A model generated the notes under the pieces. It made no database searches, was not told the DNA's origin, and saw only the letters and a list, made by a program, of their open reading frames with translations. From Solirubrobacteraceae bacterium (lineage in GTDB: Bacteria; Actinomycetota; Thermoleophilia; Solirubrobacterales; Solirubrobacteraceae), in the NCBI GenBank assembly GCA_030681525.1, contig JAUXSD010000179.1, positions 1-51,356 on the forward strand: a stretch of DNA of 51,356 nt, read 5' to 3'. The position numbers and the translations under genes are program-made. Positions 25,678 through 33,250 of this stretch are shown piece after piece (positions within the stretch are counted from its first letter, which is position 1; the number at the start of each line of letters is the position of its first letter).

Positions 25678-26163
25678 CTACGAGAGCACGAGCAACGCGG
25701 CGCGCGGCGACCCGCACGGGCCGATTCGCGCCCAGAAGCGAACGCCGTATTCCTGCCGGGGGCGCACCACGGTCGTGCAGGCCTCGCGCGAGCCCGCGGC
25801 GACATCGACGAGCAAGGTCAGCAGGTTCTCGGCGCTCGGAGCGTTGGCGTCGGCCGGCACGAGGAAGTCGGCGATGTGCTTGTTGACCGCGTCCGTCTCG
25901 TCGATCGCGAAGAGGGTCTCGGCCGCCGCCGACATCGCACAGACCGACAACGACGTGTCGATGATGAGAAACGGCTCGTCGGGCCGGGGGGCGAGATCGG
26001 CGCCGGCCTGCAGGACCAGCCCCAGGCCGCACTGGCCGCAGACGCGCGAGGCCGGCGTCGCGTCGAGCGGGTGGCGCCGCACGCCGCAGTGCCCGCAGAA
26101 CGAGACGAGCTCCTGACCGCGCTCGTCGACCGCAGCGGGCCGTAGTGCGCGCAGGCGCCTCAT
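25678..26163 (-). CDS. Zinc-ribbon protein with PAS-like domain
   Basis: 161 residues. Four cysteines in FCGHCG and VCGQCG (two CxxC knuckles about 17 residues apart, residues ~25-50) form a probable zinc ribbon. After it comes a PAS-like stretch beginning PFLIIDTSLSVCAMSAAAET and FAIDETDAVNKHIADFL, ending in strands VRFWARIGPCG and AALLVLS. Its ATG overlaps the stop of the upstream MerR paralogue (ATGA at 26160-26163), so the two are almost certainly made together. No catalytic motif is present; a sensory or protein-interaction role is inferred. Confidence 0.68.
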   Translation of the reverse strand: MRRLRALRPAAVDERGQELVSFCGHCGVRRHPLDATPASRVCGQCGLGLVLQAGADLAPRPDEPFLIIDTSLSVCAMSAAAETLFAIDETDAVNKHIADFLVPADANAPSAENLLTLLVDVAAGSREACTTVVRPRQEYGVRFWARIGPCGSPRAALLVLS

Positions 26164-27056
26164 GCCTGCGCCTCGCGGCGGTCGCGCGCGGTGGCGGGCA
26201 GGCCCACCGGCGCGTCGTGCGCGGACTGCCGATCCTCGATCAGCGCGAGCACCTGGCGGTGCGCGGCGAACGGCTCGGGCGGCAGGACCCGCGTGCCCGT
26301 GGTGCGCACCGGCGCCGTCAGGTGCGTGCCGCGAAACAGCGCCGTCGGCAGCGCGCCGGCGCTGGCCCGCACGCGGTAGGCCCACAGCGCGATGGCGTCG
26401 TCGGACGGGTCGCTGCCGGCGATGACGACGCCATCGGGCGCGAACGACGCGACGACCTCGGACAGGCCGGACACCCCGGCGACCGGCAGCGCCATGACCC
26501 GCACGCCGGAGCGCCCGCAGAACAGCTCGAAGGCACGCAGCGCGAGCGCGTCGGGATCGAGTTCGTTGCGCGTCGCATCGCCGACGAGGATCGCCAGGCG
26601 GCGCACGGGCGGCGGCGCGAGGCGCTGGGCGCGCCGCAGCCAGCCGTCGGCCCAGCGCGCGGCGAACGCCCACGGCGCGCTGTCGATGCCGAAGCGCTCG
26701 CCCAGCTCGTCGAGCGAGGGCAGCAGCACCTCCTCGACCGCGCGCTCCACGGAGCGCAGCGCCAGCGCCGACTCCATCGCGCCGTCGGCACGGTCGAGCT
26801 CGAAGCCGCTCAGCGCGCCGACCAGCGTGTGCGTGTCGGTGCTGAGCGCCTCGCGCGCGCGGCTGACCGCCGACGAGATCGACAGGCCCTGCTGCAGCGC
26901 GTCGCGCAGGGCGGCGACCTCGCCGTGGGTGTACAGGCGGTGCTGTCCGGCCGATCGCTGGGGCTTGGGATAGCCGAAGCGGCGCTCCCAGGCGCGGAGC
27001 GTGTTCGGGCTGACGTTCAGCAGCGCCGCCGCCTCACTGGTCTTCAGGGTCCGCAT
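26160..27056 (-). CDS. MerR-like regulator with degenerate cobalamin-binding-like domain, paralogue 2
   Basis: 298 residues. It aligns along its whole length with the 24705-25583 protein: LNVSPNTLRAWERRFGYP, KPQRSAGQHRLYTHGEVAAL, ALALRSVERAVEEVLLPSLD, a FAARWADGWLRRAQRLAPPP stretch, LAILVGDATRNELDPDALAL and VVIAGSD. As in the paralogue, the E-x-H cobalamin motif is missing (ELDPD). ATG at 27056 is preceded by CATGAT (27068-27063) with a 6-base gap, which would make the mRNA leaderless; no Shine-Dalgarno site is visible. It leads the operon with the zinc-ribbon gene. Confidence 0.8.
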   Translation of the reverse strand: MRTLKTSEAAALLNVSPNTLRAWERRFGYPKPQRSAGQHRLYTHGEVAALRDALQQGLSISSAVSRAREALSTDTHTLVGALSGFELDRADGAMESALALRSVERAVEEVLLPSLDELGERFGIDSAPWAFAARWADGWLRRAQRLAPPPVRRLAILVGDATRNELDPDALALRAFELFCGRSGVRVMALPVAGVSGLSEVVASFAPDGVVIAGSDPSDDAIALWAYRVRASAGALPTALFRGTHLTAPVRTTGTRVLPPEPFAAHRQVLALIEDRQSAHDAPVGLPATARDRREAQA

Positions 27057-27383
27057 GAGGACATCATGCGCGGTGACCCGAGCCGATGCAAACGCCTCCG
27101 CAGGGAAACTGCACACGTTCCGAGGCCAGATCTCGCCTTTTCGCGCGCTTGGCGGATCCCGGGCCATGCCGCGATCATCTCGACGCGGACGCCTGCCACA
27201 ACGACGCTCGCCGATCAAGGCCGGACGCCGTGCCGGGGCCGATTGCGCGGGCTCCGAGCGACGAAGCGATGCACTATGTCCAGCGGCGGCGGCGGGGGGT
27301 TGACGGATCGTCCACGCGGACTTCTCCGCCTCCGATCCCTGGGCTACGTTAGGCGGCGTCTACCACCTACCCCGGAGGTTCTC
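27057..27383. promoter_or_regulatory. Divergent promoter region: MerR paralogue 2 / 29-codon peptide gene
   Basis: 327 bases with no convincing gene of its own. On the minus strand CATGAT (27068-27063) serves the MerR gene. On the plus strand TACGTT (27345-27350) is the best -10 for the peptide gene, giving a ~27-base leader with CGGAGGT (27373-27379). The middle 250 bases show no strong hairpin. Their length suggests binding sites for the MerR proteins, but I could not pick out a convincing 19-20 bp dyad. Confidence 0.4.
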
Positions 27384-27473
27384 ATGTCCCAGCTCAAGTG
27401 GCGCGCATACCCCGTCCTCGTCTCCGTCATCACGGTGCTCGCATCGACCGGCGCCGCCTTCCGCGTGAACTGA
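27384..27473 (+). CDS. 29-residue hydrophobic peptide
   Basis: ATG at 27384 is preceded by CGGAGGT with a 4-5 base spacer, the best Shine-Dalgarno site in this part of the window, and a TACGTT -10 lies about 35 bases further up. The peptide starts MSQLKWRAYP, with three of the first ten residues basic or aromatic, then a ~15-residue hydrophobic helix (VLVSVITVLASTGAA) and a short FRVN tail. This is the profile of a single-span membrane peptide with N-in topology. Function unknown. It lies between the MerR operon and the HD-GYP gene, both of which could be functionally linked. Confidence 0.6.
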   Translation: MSQLKWRAYPVLVSVITVLASTGAAFRVN

Positions 27474-27504
27474 CAGACGGTTCTTCCCCGACGTGGCCGG
27501 CGGT

Positions 27505-27510
27505 ACGGTT
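27505..27510 (+). promoter_or_regulatory. -10 element of the HD-GYP gene
   Basis: TACGGT ends 5 bases before GTG 27516. Another leaderless-type start; there is no Shine-Dalgarno site next to the GTG. Confidence 0.45.
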
Positions 27511-27515
27511 CGTCC

Positions 27516-28883
27516 GTGAAGGATGTTCCGGCCGTCCCACGTCCCAGGGCCGCCGTCACGGCGGCCCTGGTGCTTCTGCTGGCCGGGTCGCCCGTTCTGC
27601 TGCTGGTCGCGGCGGACGAGCTGTACGACCCGTTGACGCTCGCGCTCGCCGTGGGCGCGACGGTCAGCGTGCTGTTCGCCTCCGCGTGGGAGGGCCCGAT
27701 CGACATATCGGCGGCATTCGTGTGCTTCATGCTCGCCGTCGCGTTCGTCGGGCCGGCCGCGGCGTTCGCGATCCCGATCGTGGCCGAGGTGGTGACGTTC
27801 GTCGTGCGCCGCTACCGGCGCTCGCAGCGGCCCTATCGCCTGCCGGCGCTGCCGCTCAACCTGGCGGCGACCGCGATCCCCAACCTGCTGGCGGCGCTGC
27901 TGTACGGCGAGCTCGTCGGCACGCTGAGCGACGGCCATCCCGCCGACCTCGCGGTGCTCGCGCTCGTCGCCGTCGGCTTTCTCGTCCTCAACTACGTCAC
28001 GCTCGGCACGCTCGTCGTGCTGCTCGACGGCGGCTCCATCCGCGCCTCGCTGCGACCCCCGCGCGAGCTGCTGCCGTCGCTGGCGCTCACGGTGGCGCTG
28101 ACCGTCTCGATCGCCGGCGTGTTCGCGCAGCTCGGCCTCGCGGCCGGCGTCTTTCTCGTGCTCATCATCGTCGCGTTCACGTACATGTCGCGTCTCGTCG
28201 TGATCGCCCGCGAGCGCACCGAGCAGTACGCCGCGATGTCCTGGGGCGTGCTGTCCTCGCTCGTGCGGGCGCTCGACCGCCGCGACGGGCGCACCGCTCG
28301 CCACAGCGCCGCGGTGGCCGCGTTCTCGCGCGACATCGCGCTCGAGTGCGGGATGAGCAAGCGCGACGCCGAGCTGGCGCACACCGCCGGCCTGCTGCAC
28401 GACATCGGCCGCTTCGCCCTGCCCGACCGCGTCATGGAGCGCCACGGCACCCTGACGCAGGACGACTGGGAGGCGATCCACCAGCACCCCGAGCTCGGCG
28501 CCGACCTGCTGCGCGACCTCGGCGTCTACGGGCCGGTCGCCGAGATCGTGCGCGCCCACCACGAGCGGATCGACGGCCGCGGCTACCCGCGCCGCCTGGC
28601 GGGCGACGAGATCCCGGAGATCGCGCGCATCGTCGCCGTCGCGGAGGTCTACGACACGCTGACGACGCAGGACACCTACCGCGACCGGATGACCTCCTTT
28701 CAGGCGATGACCGAGCTGCGCCGCGTCGCGGGTCGCCAGCTCGACGAGCGCTACGTCGAGGCGCTCGCCTCGCTGCTGGCCGGGCGGGGCATGGACTACC
28801 GCCACGCGGACACCGCGGACTTCGACTCCGAGCTGGCGATCGAGGGGCGGATCGCCGACTCGGTCGCACTCGACACGTCCTGA
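27516..28883 (+). CDS. Membrane HD-GYP domain protein
   Basis: 455 residues. The N-terminal ~225 residues carry about six to seven hydrophobic segments without a recognised sensor signature. The C-terminal half is an HD-GYP domain: LVRALDRRDGRTARHSAAVA, AGLLHDIGRFALPD (H295, D296), QHPELGADLL, AHHERIDGRGYP (H348, G356-Y-P) and VAEVYDTLTT. HD-GYP proteins usually hydrolyse cyclic di-GMP to GMP, although some act on other nucleotides. The signature residues are intact, so activity is expected. No GGDEF or EAL protein lies in the window. It ends back-to-back with the MATE gene (TGATCA at 28881-28886). Confidence 0.85.
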   Translation: MKDVPAVPRPRAAVTAALVLLLAGSPVLLLVAADELYDPLTLALAVGATVSVLFASAWEGPIDISAAFVCFMLAVAFVGPAAAFAIPIVAEVVTFVVRRYRRSQRPYRLPALPLNLAATAIPNLLAALLYGELVGTLSDGHPADLAVLALVAVGFLVLNYVTLGTLVVLLDGGSIRASLRPPRELLPSLALTVALTVSIAGVFAQLGLAAGVFLVLIIVAFTYMSRLVVIARERTEQYAAMSWGVLSSLVRALDRRDGRTARHSAAVAAFSRDIALECGMSKRDAELAHTAGLLHDIGRFALPDRVMERHGTLTQDDWEAIHQHPELGADLLRDLGVYGPVAEIVRAHHERIDGRGYPRRLAGDEIPEIARIVAVAEVYDTLTTQDTYRDRMTSFQAMTELRRVAGRQLDERYVEALASLLAGRGMDYRHADTADFDSELAIEGRIADSVALDTS

Positions 28884-30218
28884 TCAGCGCCGCGCACGCG
28901 CCACCGCCGCGCCCGTGATCGCCCAGCGCTCGCCGGCGAAGCGCCAGCCGAGCGTCACGAGCCGAACGCCGACGAGCGCCAGCAGCCCCGCCCAGACGCC
29001 GGTCATCCCCCAGTCCAGCGCCAGCGCCAGCAGCGCGATCGGGACGTAGACGCAAACGCCCGCGAGCAGCATCGAGCCGGCCAGGTAGCGCGTGTCGCCG
29101 GCGCCGATGAGGATCCCGTCGAGCGCGAAGACGACCGCCGCGGCGGGCTGCAGGAGCGCGAGCATCGTCCAGATCGCGCGGGCGCGCTCGACGACCGCCG
29201 GGTCGTCGGTGAACGCCTGCGGCAGCACGCGCGCGAGCGCGAGCAGGACGCCGCCGAACAGGCAGCCCGCGACGAGTCCCCAGGCGATGGCGCGGATGCC
29301 CACGGTCCGCGCGGCGATCGCGTCGCCCCGGCCGAGCGCACGGCCGACGAGCACCTGCGCGGCGATCGCGATCGCGTCGAGGACGAGCGCGAGGAAGACG
29401 AAGAGACCCATCGCGATCTGGTGGGCGGCCAGCGAGGGCTCGCCGATGCGGGCGATCACGGCGCTGGCGGTGGCGAAGGCGACGAGCAGCGCCGCCGAGC
29501 GCACGAAGAGCTCACCGGAGATCCGCACCAGCGGCGCCAGCAGCGCACGTCGCGGGCGCCGCGATCGCGTCGCGCTGCTCGCGGACGGCGTGCGCAGCAG
29601 CAGCCAGGCGAACGCCGCGCCCATGCCCGCCTGCGCGATGACGGTCCCGAGCGCCGAGCCGTCGAGCCCGAGGTCCAGGCCGTAGACGAACCACACCTCG
29701 AGGATCGCGTTGACGACCTGCGCGATCACGACGATGACCAGCGGCGTGCGCAGGTCCCCGATCCCGCGCAGGTAGCCCTGGCCGGCCAGCGCGATGAGCG
29801 CGAACGGCAGGCCGAGCGCGCTGATGCGCAGGTAGCGCTCGGCCAGCCGGGCCGTCTCGGCGCCGCCGCCGAACAGCGCGACGAGCGGGTCCGCCAGCGC
29901 GGCGCACACGAGCGCGAGGACGACGCCGATCGCGGTCGCCAGCCACAGCGACTGCGCGGCGAGCTCGCCGGCGCGGGCGGCGTCGCCGGCTCCGTGCAGC
30001 CGGGCCACCTGCGCGGTCGTCCCGTACGTCAGGAAGACGCACAGCGAGACGAGCGTGGTGAGCACGGTCGCGGCGATCGCAAGCGCGGCGAGCTGGGTCG
30101 TCCCGAGGTGCCCGACGATCGCAGTGTCGACGAGCAGGTACAGCGGCTCGGCCGCCAGCGCGCCGAGGGCGGGGATCGCGAGCCGGCGGATCTCGCGATC
30201 GTGAGGCGAGCGCAGCAC
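28884..30218 (-). CDS. MATE-family efflux protein
   Basis: 444 residues, twelve hydrophobic segments in two halves. MATE hallmarks include IRRLAIPALGALAAEPLYLL and VDTAIVGHLGTTQLAALAIA at the N-terminus, GYLRGIGDLRTPLVIV in the first half, and the matching second-half segments VFALDGILIGAGDTRYL. The subgroup is DinF-like. It exports organic cations or other hydrophobic compounds with Na+ or H+. GTG 30218 is selected because TAGAGT (30231-30226) ends 7 bases before it; longer versions run into the divergent gene's promoter. Confidence 0.88.
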   Translation of the reverse strand: MLRSPHDREIRRLAIPALGALAAEPLYLLVDTAIVGHLGTTQLAALAIAATVLTTLVSLCVFLTYGTTAQVARLHGAGDAARAGELAAQSLWLATAIGVVLALVCAALADPLVALFGGGAETARLAERYLRISALGLPFALIALAGQGYLRGIGDLRTPLVIVVIAQVVNAILEVWFVYGLDLGLDGSALGTVIAQAGMGAAFAWLLLRTPSASSATRSRRPRRALLAPLVRISGELFVRSAALLVAFATASAVIARIGEPSLAAHQIAMGLFVFLALVLDAIAIAAQVLVGRALGRGDAIAARTVGIRAIAWGLVAGCLFGGVLLALARVLPQAFTDDPAVVERARAIWTMLALLQPAAAVVFALDGILIGAGDTRYLAGSMLLAGVCVYVPIALLALALDWGMTGVWAGLLALVGVRLVTLGWRFAGERWAITGAAVARARR

Positions 30219-30225
30219 GCGCCGG

Positions 30226-30235
30226 ACTCTACGAT
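30226..30235. promoter_or_regulatory. Bidirectional back-to-back -10 elements (MATE / lipoprotein)
   Basis: TAGAGT (30231-30226, minus) and TACGAT (30230-30235, plus) share the central TA of the palindrome-like ACTCTACGAT. They lie 7 and 6 bases from the two GTG starts (30218 and 30242). Both mRNAs would be leaderless within 24 bases of DNA. Confidence 0.6.
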
Positions 30236-30241
30236 CCGCTC

Positions 30242-30712
30242 GTGAGAGCTCTGCGCATCGCGGCACCGGCGCTGGCGGCGACCCTGCTGCTCGCGCTGAC
30301 CGGCTGCAGCAAGCAGGAGCGCGAGGTCGTGCCGGTCAGCTGCTTCGGTCAGCCGCGGGAGCTCATGACGGCGCTGCGGCAGGCGCCGGGCGCGGTGGTG
30401 CTCGAGGACGGCACGCACCTGTCGGGCTGCGTCAGCCGCGCGCGCAGCGACGGCGACCTGCAGTCGCTGGGGGTCTCCTTCGGGCGGCTCGCCGACGCGC
30501 TGCGCGCGCGGGCGCAGTCCGATGCGAGCGCTGCGCTGCAGCTCGGCTACCTCGCCGGTGCGGTGCAGGCCGGAGCGCGCGGCGCGCCCGGCGGGCTGGC
30601 CGACCAGTTCGCGCGGCGGATGCAGCAGCTCGCGGTGCTCAGGCCGGGCGCGACGCCCGCGGCGGCGAGCGAGCTGGCGCGGGGGATGCGCGCCGGCGAG
30701 GGCGGCGGATGA
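30242..30712 (+). CDS. Small lipoprotein
   Basis: 156 residues. A classic lipoprotein signal is present: two basic residues, a hydrophobic core (ALAATLLLALTGC) and the lipobox LTGC with the modified cysteine at about residue 21. The mature part begins SKQEREVVPVSC and has three further features: an EDGTHLSGCVSRARSDGDLQ segment, a Leu/Ala-rich helix, and a C-terminal Ala/Gly/Arg-rich tail. No family recognised. The stop overlaps the start of the hydrolase-like gene (ATGA at 30709), tying the two together. Confidence 0.75.
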   Translation: MRALRIAAPALAATLLLALTGCSKQEREVVPVSCFGQPRELMTALRQAPGAVVLEDGTHLSGCVSRARSDGDLQSLGVSFGRLADALRARAQSDASAALQLGYLAGAVQAGARGAPGGLADQFARRMQQLAVLRPGATPAAASELARGMRAGEGGG

Positions 30713-31551
30713 AGCTGCGCCTGTATCACCACCGCGACGGCGCGCGGATCGCCTACCGCGAGGCGGGCGTCGGGCCGGGCCTGTGCCTCATCCACAGCGC
30801 CGCCCTGTCGCACCGCGAGTTCGTGCCGCTCGTCGAGCACCTGGCCGACCGCTTCCGGCTCGTCCTGCCCGATCTGCCGCTGCACGGCGACTCCGAGGAC
30901 CGCCCGCGCCATCCGTACACGCTGGACTGGCTGGCCGAGGTGATGGCGGCGTTCTGCCGCGAGACGTGCGGCACGCATCCGCTCGTCGGCGGCCACGGCG
31001 CGGGGGCGGAGATCCTGCTGCGCGCGGTGTCCACCGGCCAGCTGCTGGCGCCCGCGAGCCTGGTGCTCATGCCCAACCGGCTGCACTGCCGGCCGGCGCG
31101 GTCGCGGCTGCCGGTGCCGCTGCGCGCGGTGGCGCCCGCGGCGTCGCTGCCCGGCCTGGACCGCGCGGCCTCGCGGGCGGTCCGGCTGGCCTACCGGCCC
31201 GAGCACGGCATGAAGCTCACCGCGCGAGGCAACCCCGCCGCGCGCGACCTCGTGCGCCACGCGACGGCGGACGTCGCGGGCAACGCGAACCTCGCGCGTT
31301 CGTGGTCGCGCTGGGTGCGGCGCTGGCCGGCCGGCGCGCAGACCGCGCTGCTCGACGCCTACCCGCGCATCGACTCGCCGGTCCTGCTGCTGTGGGCCGA
31401 CCGCGACCGCTATCACCCGCTGGTCGGCGCCGAGCAGGCGCTGGACCTGCTGCCCGACGGGCAGCTGCGGGTCCTGCCGGGGACCGGTTTTCTCATCGCC
31501 TACGACGACCCGGTCGGGGTCGCGCGCGAGCTGACCGCGTTCTGCCTGTAG
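30709..31551 (+). CDS. Alpha/beta-hydrolase-fold protein lacking catalytic Ser and His
   Basis: 280 residues with a complete alpha/beta-hydrolase layout: REAGVGPGLCLIHSAALSHR (oxyanion region), FRLVLPDLPLHGDSEDRP, the nucleophile elbow position, a cap, and VLLLWADRDRYHPLVGAEQA. However, the elbow reads GGHGAGAE, with Gly97 where the nucleophile Ser/Asp/Cys belongs, and the catalytic His site reads PGTGFLIAYDD with Phe261. Only the Asp (D231/D233 region) remains. It therefore looks like a pseudo-enzyme, perhaps a binding or regulatory protein for the co-translated lipoprotein. No frameshift or stop is present, so it is probably maintained. Confidence 0.8.
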   Translation: MKLRLYHHRDGARIAYREAGVGPGLCLIHSAALSHREFVPLVEHLADRFRLVLPDLPLHGDSEDRPRHPYTLDWLAEVMAAFCRETCGTHPLVGGHGAGAEILLRAVSTGQLLAPASLVLMPNRLHCRPARSRLPVPLRAVAPAASLPGLDRAASRAVRLAYRPEHGMKLTARGNPAARDLVRHATADVAGNANLARSWSRWVRRWPAGAQTALLDAYPRIDSPVLLLWADRDRYHPLVGAEQALDLLPDGQLRVLPGTGFLIAYDDPVGVARELTAFCL

Positions 31552-31614
31552 GGGCTGCTCGCGGCCCTCGACGGAGCGCCGCGGTCGTCGCCCACGAGGA
31601 AGGGGTGGCCGGGC

Positions 31615-31640
31615 CGTTCGGCGGGGGCGTTCGCCGAACG
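31615..31640. terminator. Bidirectional terminator between hydrolase-like gene and fumC
   Basis: CGTTCGGCG (31615-31623) pairs with CGCCGAACG (31632-31640), a perfect 9-bp stem with an 8-base loop, in the 126-base gap between convergent genes. There is no T-tract on either side. Confidence 0.5.
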
Positions 31641-31677
31641 TGGCGTCAGCCGCTGCGGCCGCGGCCGGCGGCCGCGC

Positions 31678-33003
31678 TCAGCCGGCGCTGCCGCGCGCCA
31701 TCTTGCGCAGGTCCATCGCCTCGTCGAACGTGGCCTCGTCGACGCCGTGCTCGAGCGCGACCTCGCGCAGCAGGCGGCCCGAGACGGCGGCCTCCTTGAC
31801 GATCGCGCCGGCCTTGTCGTAGCCGATGAACGGGTTGAGCGCGGTCGCCGCGGCGAGCGTGGACTCCGACGAGCGCCGGCAGCCGTCGAGGTTCGCCTCG
31901 ATGCCCGCGACGCACTTGTCGGCGAACAGGCGGCCGGTCGTCGACAGCAGGTGGATCGAGCCCAGCAGGTTGCGCGCGATGAGCGGGATGCGGACATTGA
32001 GCTCGAAGTTGCCCTGCAGCCCGCCGACGGTGATCGCCACGTCGTTGCCGATGACCTGGGCGCCCACCTGCATGACGACCTCCGGGATCACCGGGTTGAC
32101 CTTGCCCGGCATGATCGAGGAGCCCTTCTGCAGCTCGGGCAGGAGGATCTCGCCGATCCCGGCGCGCGGGCCCGAGCCCATCAGCGCGAGGTCCTGGGCG
32201 ATCTTCGTCAGCGACACGGCGACGACCTTCAGCGCGCCCGACAGCTCGACGAGCGCGTCGCGATTGGCCTGCGCCTCGAAGGGGTCCTCCGGCGCCGAGA
32301 TCGTCAGGCCGCTGGACTCGGCCAGCCGCGCGCGGATGCGCTCGGCGAACTCCGGGTGGGTGTTCAGGCCGTTGCCCACGGCGGTGCCGCCGAGCGGGAT
32401 CTGCGCGACCTGCGCCAGCGCGTTGCGCACGCGGCGCGCGCCGAGGCGCATCTGCGCGGCGTAGCCGGTGAACTCCTGGCCGAGCGTCACCGGCACCGCG
32501 TCCATGAGGTGGGTGCGGCCGGACTTCACGACGTCCTCGAACTCCGCGGCCTTCGCGGCGAAGGCGGCCTCGAGGTGCTCGAGCGCGGGCAGCAGCGTGT
32601 TCGTGGCCTGGTCGAGAGCGGCGAGATGCACGGCGCTCGGAAACACGTCGTTGGAGGACTGGCCCATGTTGACGTGGTCGTTGGGATGGGCGCCCTCGCC
32701 GGCGAGGTTGGCGATGACCTCGTTGGCGTTCATGTTCGTCGACGTCCCCGAGCCGGTCTGGAAGACGTCGATCGGGAACTGGTCGTCGTGCCGCCCGGCG
32801 GCGATGTCGTCGGCGGCGGCGCCGATCCGCTCGGCGAGGTCGGCATCGAGCTTGCCGAGGTCGGCGTTGACGCGCGCCGCCGCACCCTTGATCGCGGCGA
32901 GCCAGCGCACGACGCTGACCGGCACGCGCTCACCGGAGACGGGGAAGTTCTCGACCGCCTTGGCCGTCTCTGCACCCCACAGCTCCTGGTCAGCCACGCT
33001 CAT
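31678..33003 (-). CDS. fumC: Class II fumarate hydratase
   Basis: 441 residues. The family signature GSSIMPGKVNP is intact, along with TGSGTSTNMNANEVIAN, the VNMGQSSNDVFP substrate loop, SGRTHLMDAVPVTLGQEF and PLGGTAVGNGLN. It interconverts fumarate and malate in the TCA cycle without an iron-sulfur cluster. Aspartase shares these motifs, but the TAVGNGLN and THLMDA forms fit fumarase better. ATG 33003 has GAAGGG about 6 bases upstream and a TAGCGT -10 at 33045-33040, giving a ~30-base leader, so this housekeeping gene is not leaderless. It lies 247 bases downstream of the GH2 gene. Confidence 0.92.
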   Translation of the reverse strand: MSVADQELWGAETAKAVENFPVSGERVPVSVVRWLAAIKGAAARVNADLGKLDADLAERIGAAADDIAAGRHDDQFPIDVFQTGSGTSTNMNANEVIANLAGEGAHPNDHVNMGQSSNDVFPSAVHLAALDQATNTLLPALEHLEAAFAAKAAEFEDVVKSGRTHLMDAVPVTLGQEFTGYAAQMRLGARRVRNALAQVAQIPLGGTAVGNGLNTHPEFAERIRARLAESSGLTISAPEDPFEAQANRDALVELSGALKVVAVSLTKIAQDLALMGSGPRAGIGEILLPELQKGSSIMPGKVNPVIPEVVMQVGAQVIGNDVAITVGGLQGNFELNVRIPLIARNLLGSIHLLSTTGRLFADKCVAGIEANLDGCRRSSESTLAAATALNPFIGYDKAGAIVKEAAVSGRLLREVALEHGVDEATFDEAMDLRKMARGSAG

Positions 33004-33090
33004 CCCATGCCCTTCGCGTCGTCGGTCACCGTGGGGGCAACGCTAGTGGATCCGGCCGGAAGTTCGGCGAGGGTTTCCGGGATGACCGGC

Positions 33091-33165
33091 CGTGATCTGA
33101 CGGGTGACGGTGTCCCGCCTTCGTGCTGGTGGCACGGGGGCGGGCGCCGGCACCCGTCAGGCACG
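33091..33165. repeat. 75-base near-continuous palindromic hairpin
   Basis: Pairing from outside in: CGTG/CACG, CTGACGGGTG/CACCCGTCAG (33097-33106 with 33151-33160), CGGTG/CGCCG with one wobble, CCCGCC/GGCGGG, and an apical CGTGC/GCACG around a 5-base TGGTG loop. That is about 30 pairs interrupted by small bulges. It lies between the GH2 terminator and the fumC -10. It could be an RNA structure, a protein site, or a REP-type palindromic element; the sequence does not decide. Confidence 0.6.
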
Positions 33166-33178
33166 GATCGGTCGCCCG

Positions 33179-33205
33179 GAAAACCCGTCGAGCTTTCGGA
33201 CGGGT
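33179..33205 (-). terminator. Rho-independent terminator of the first GH2 gene
   Basis: On the minus strand ACCCGTC (33205-33199) and GACGGGT (33189-33183) form a 7-bp stem with a 9-base loop, followed directly by a TTTT run. It lies 46 bases after the GH2 stop. It is the only hairpin in the window with a true U-tract. Confidence 0.65.
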
Positions 33206-33250
33206 CCACTGGCGAGCCGGGCTGCGGCGGTGTGGCTTTGGCGCGGTGGC

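Noticed and set aside
24705..27056. Calling the two MerR proteins B12 photoreceptors (CarH/LitR)
   Set aside because: The cobalamin-ligand histidine motif is absent from both, so only the fold resemblance is claimed.
33199..33230. TCCACTGGCGA stretch resembling part of a cobalamin riboswitch
   Set aside because: Only one short box resembles the consensus; the other conserved boxes are absent and neighbouring genes have no B12 link.
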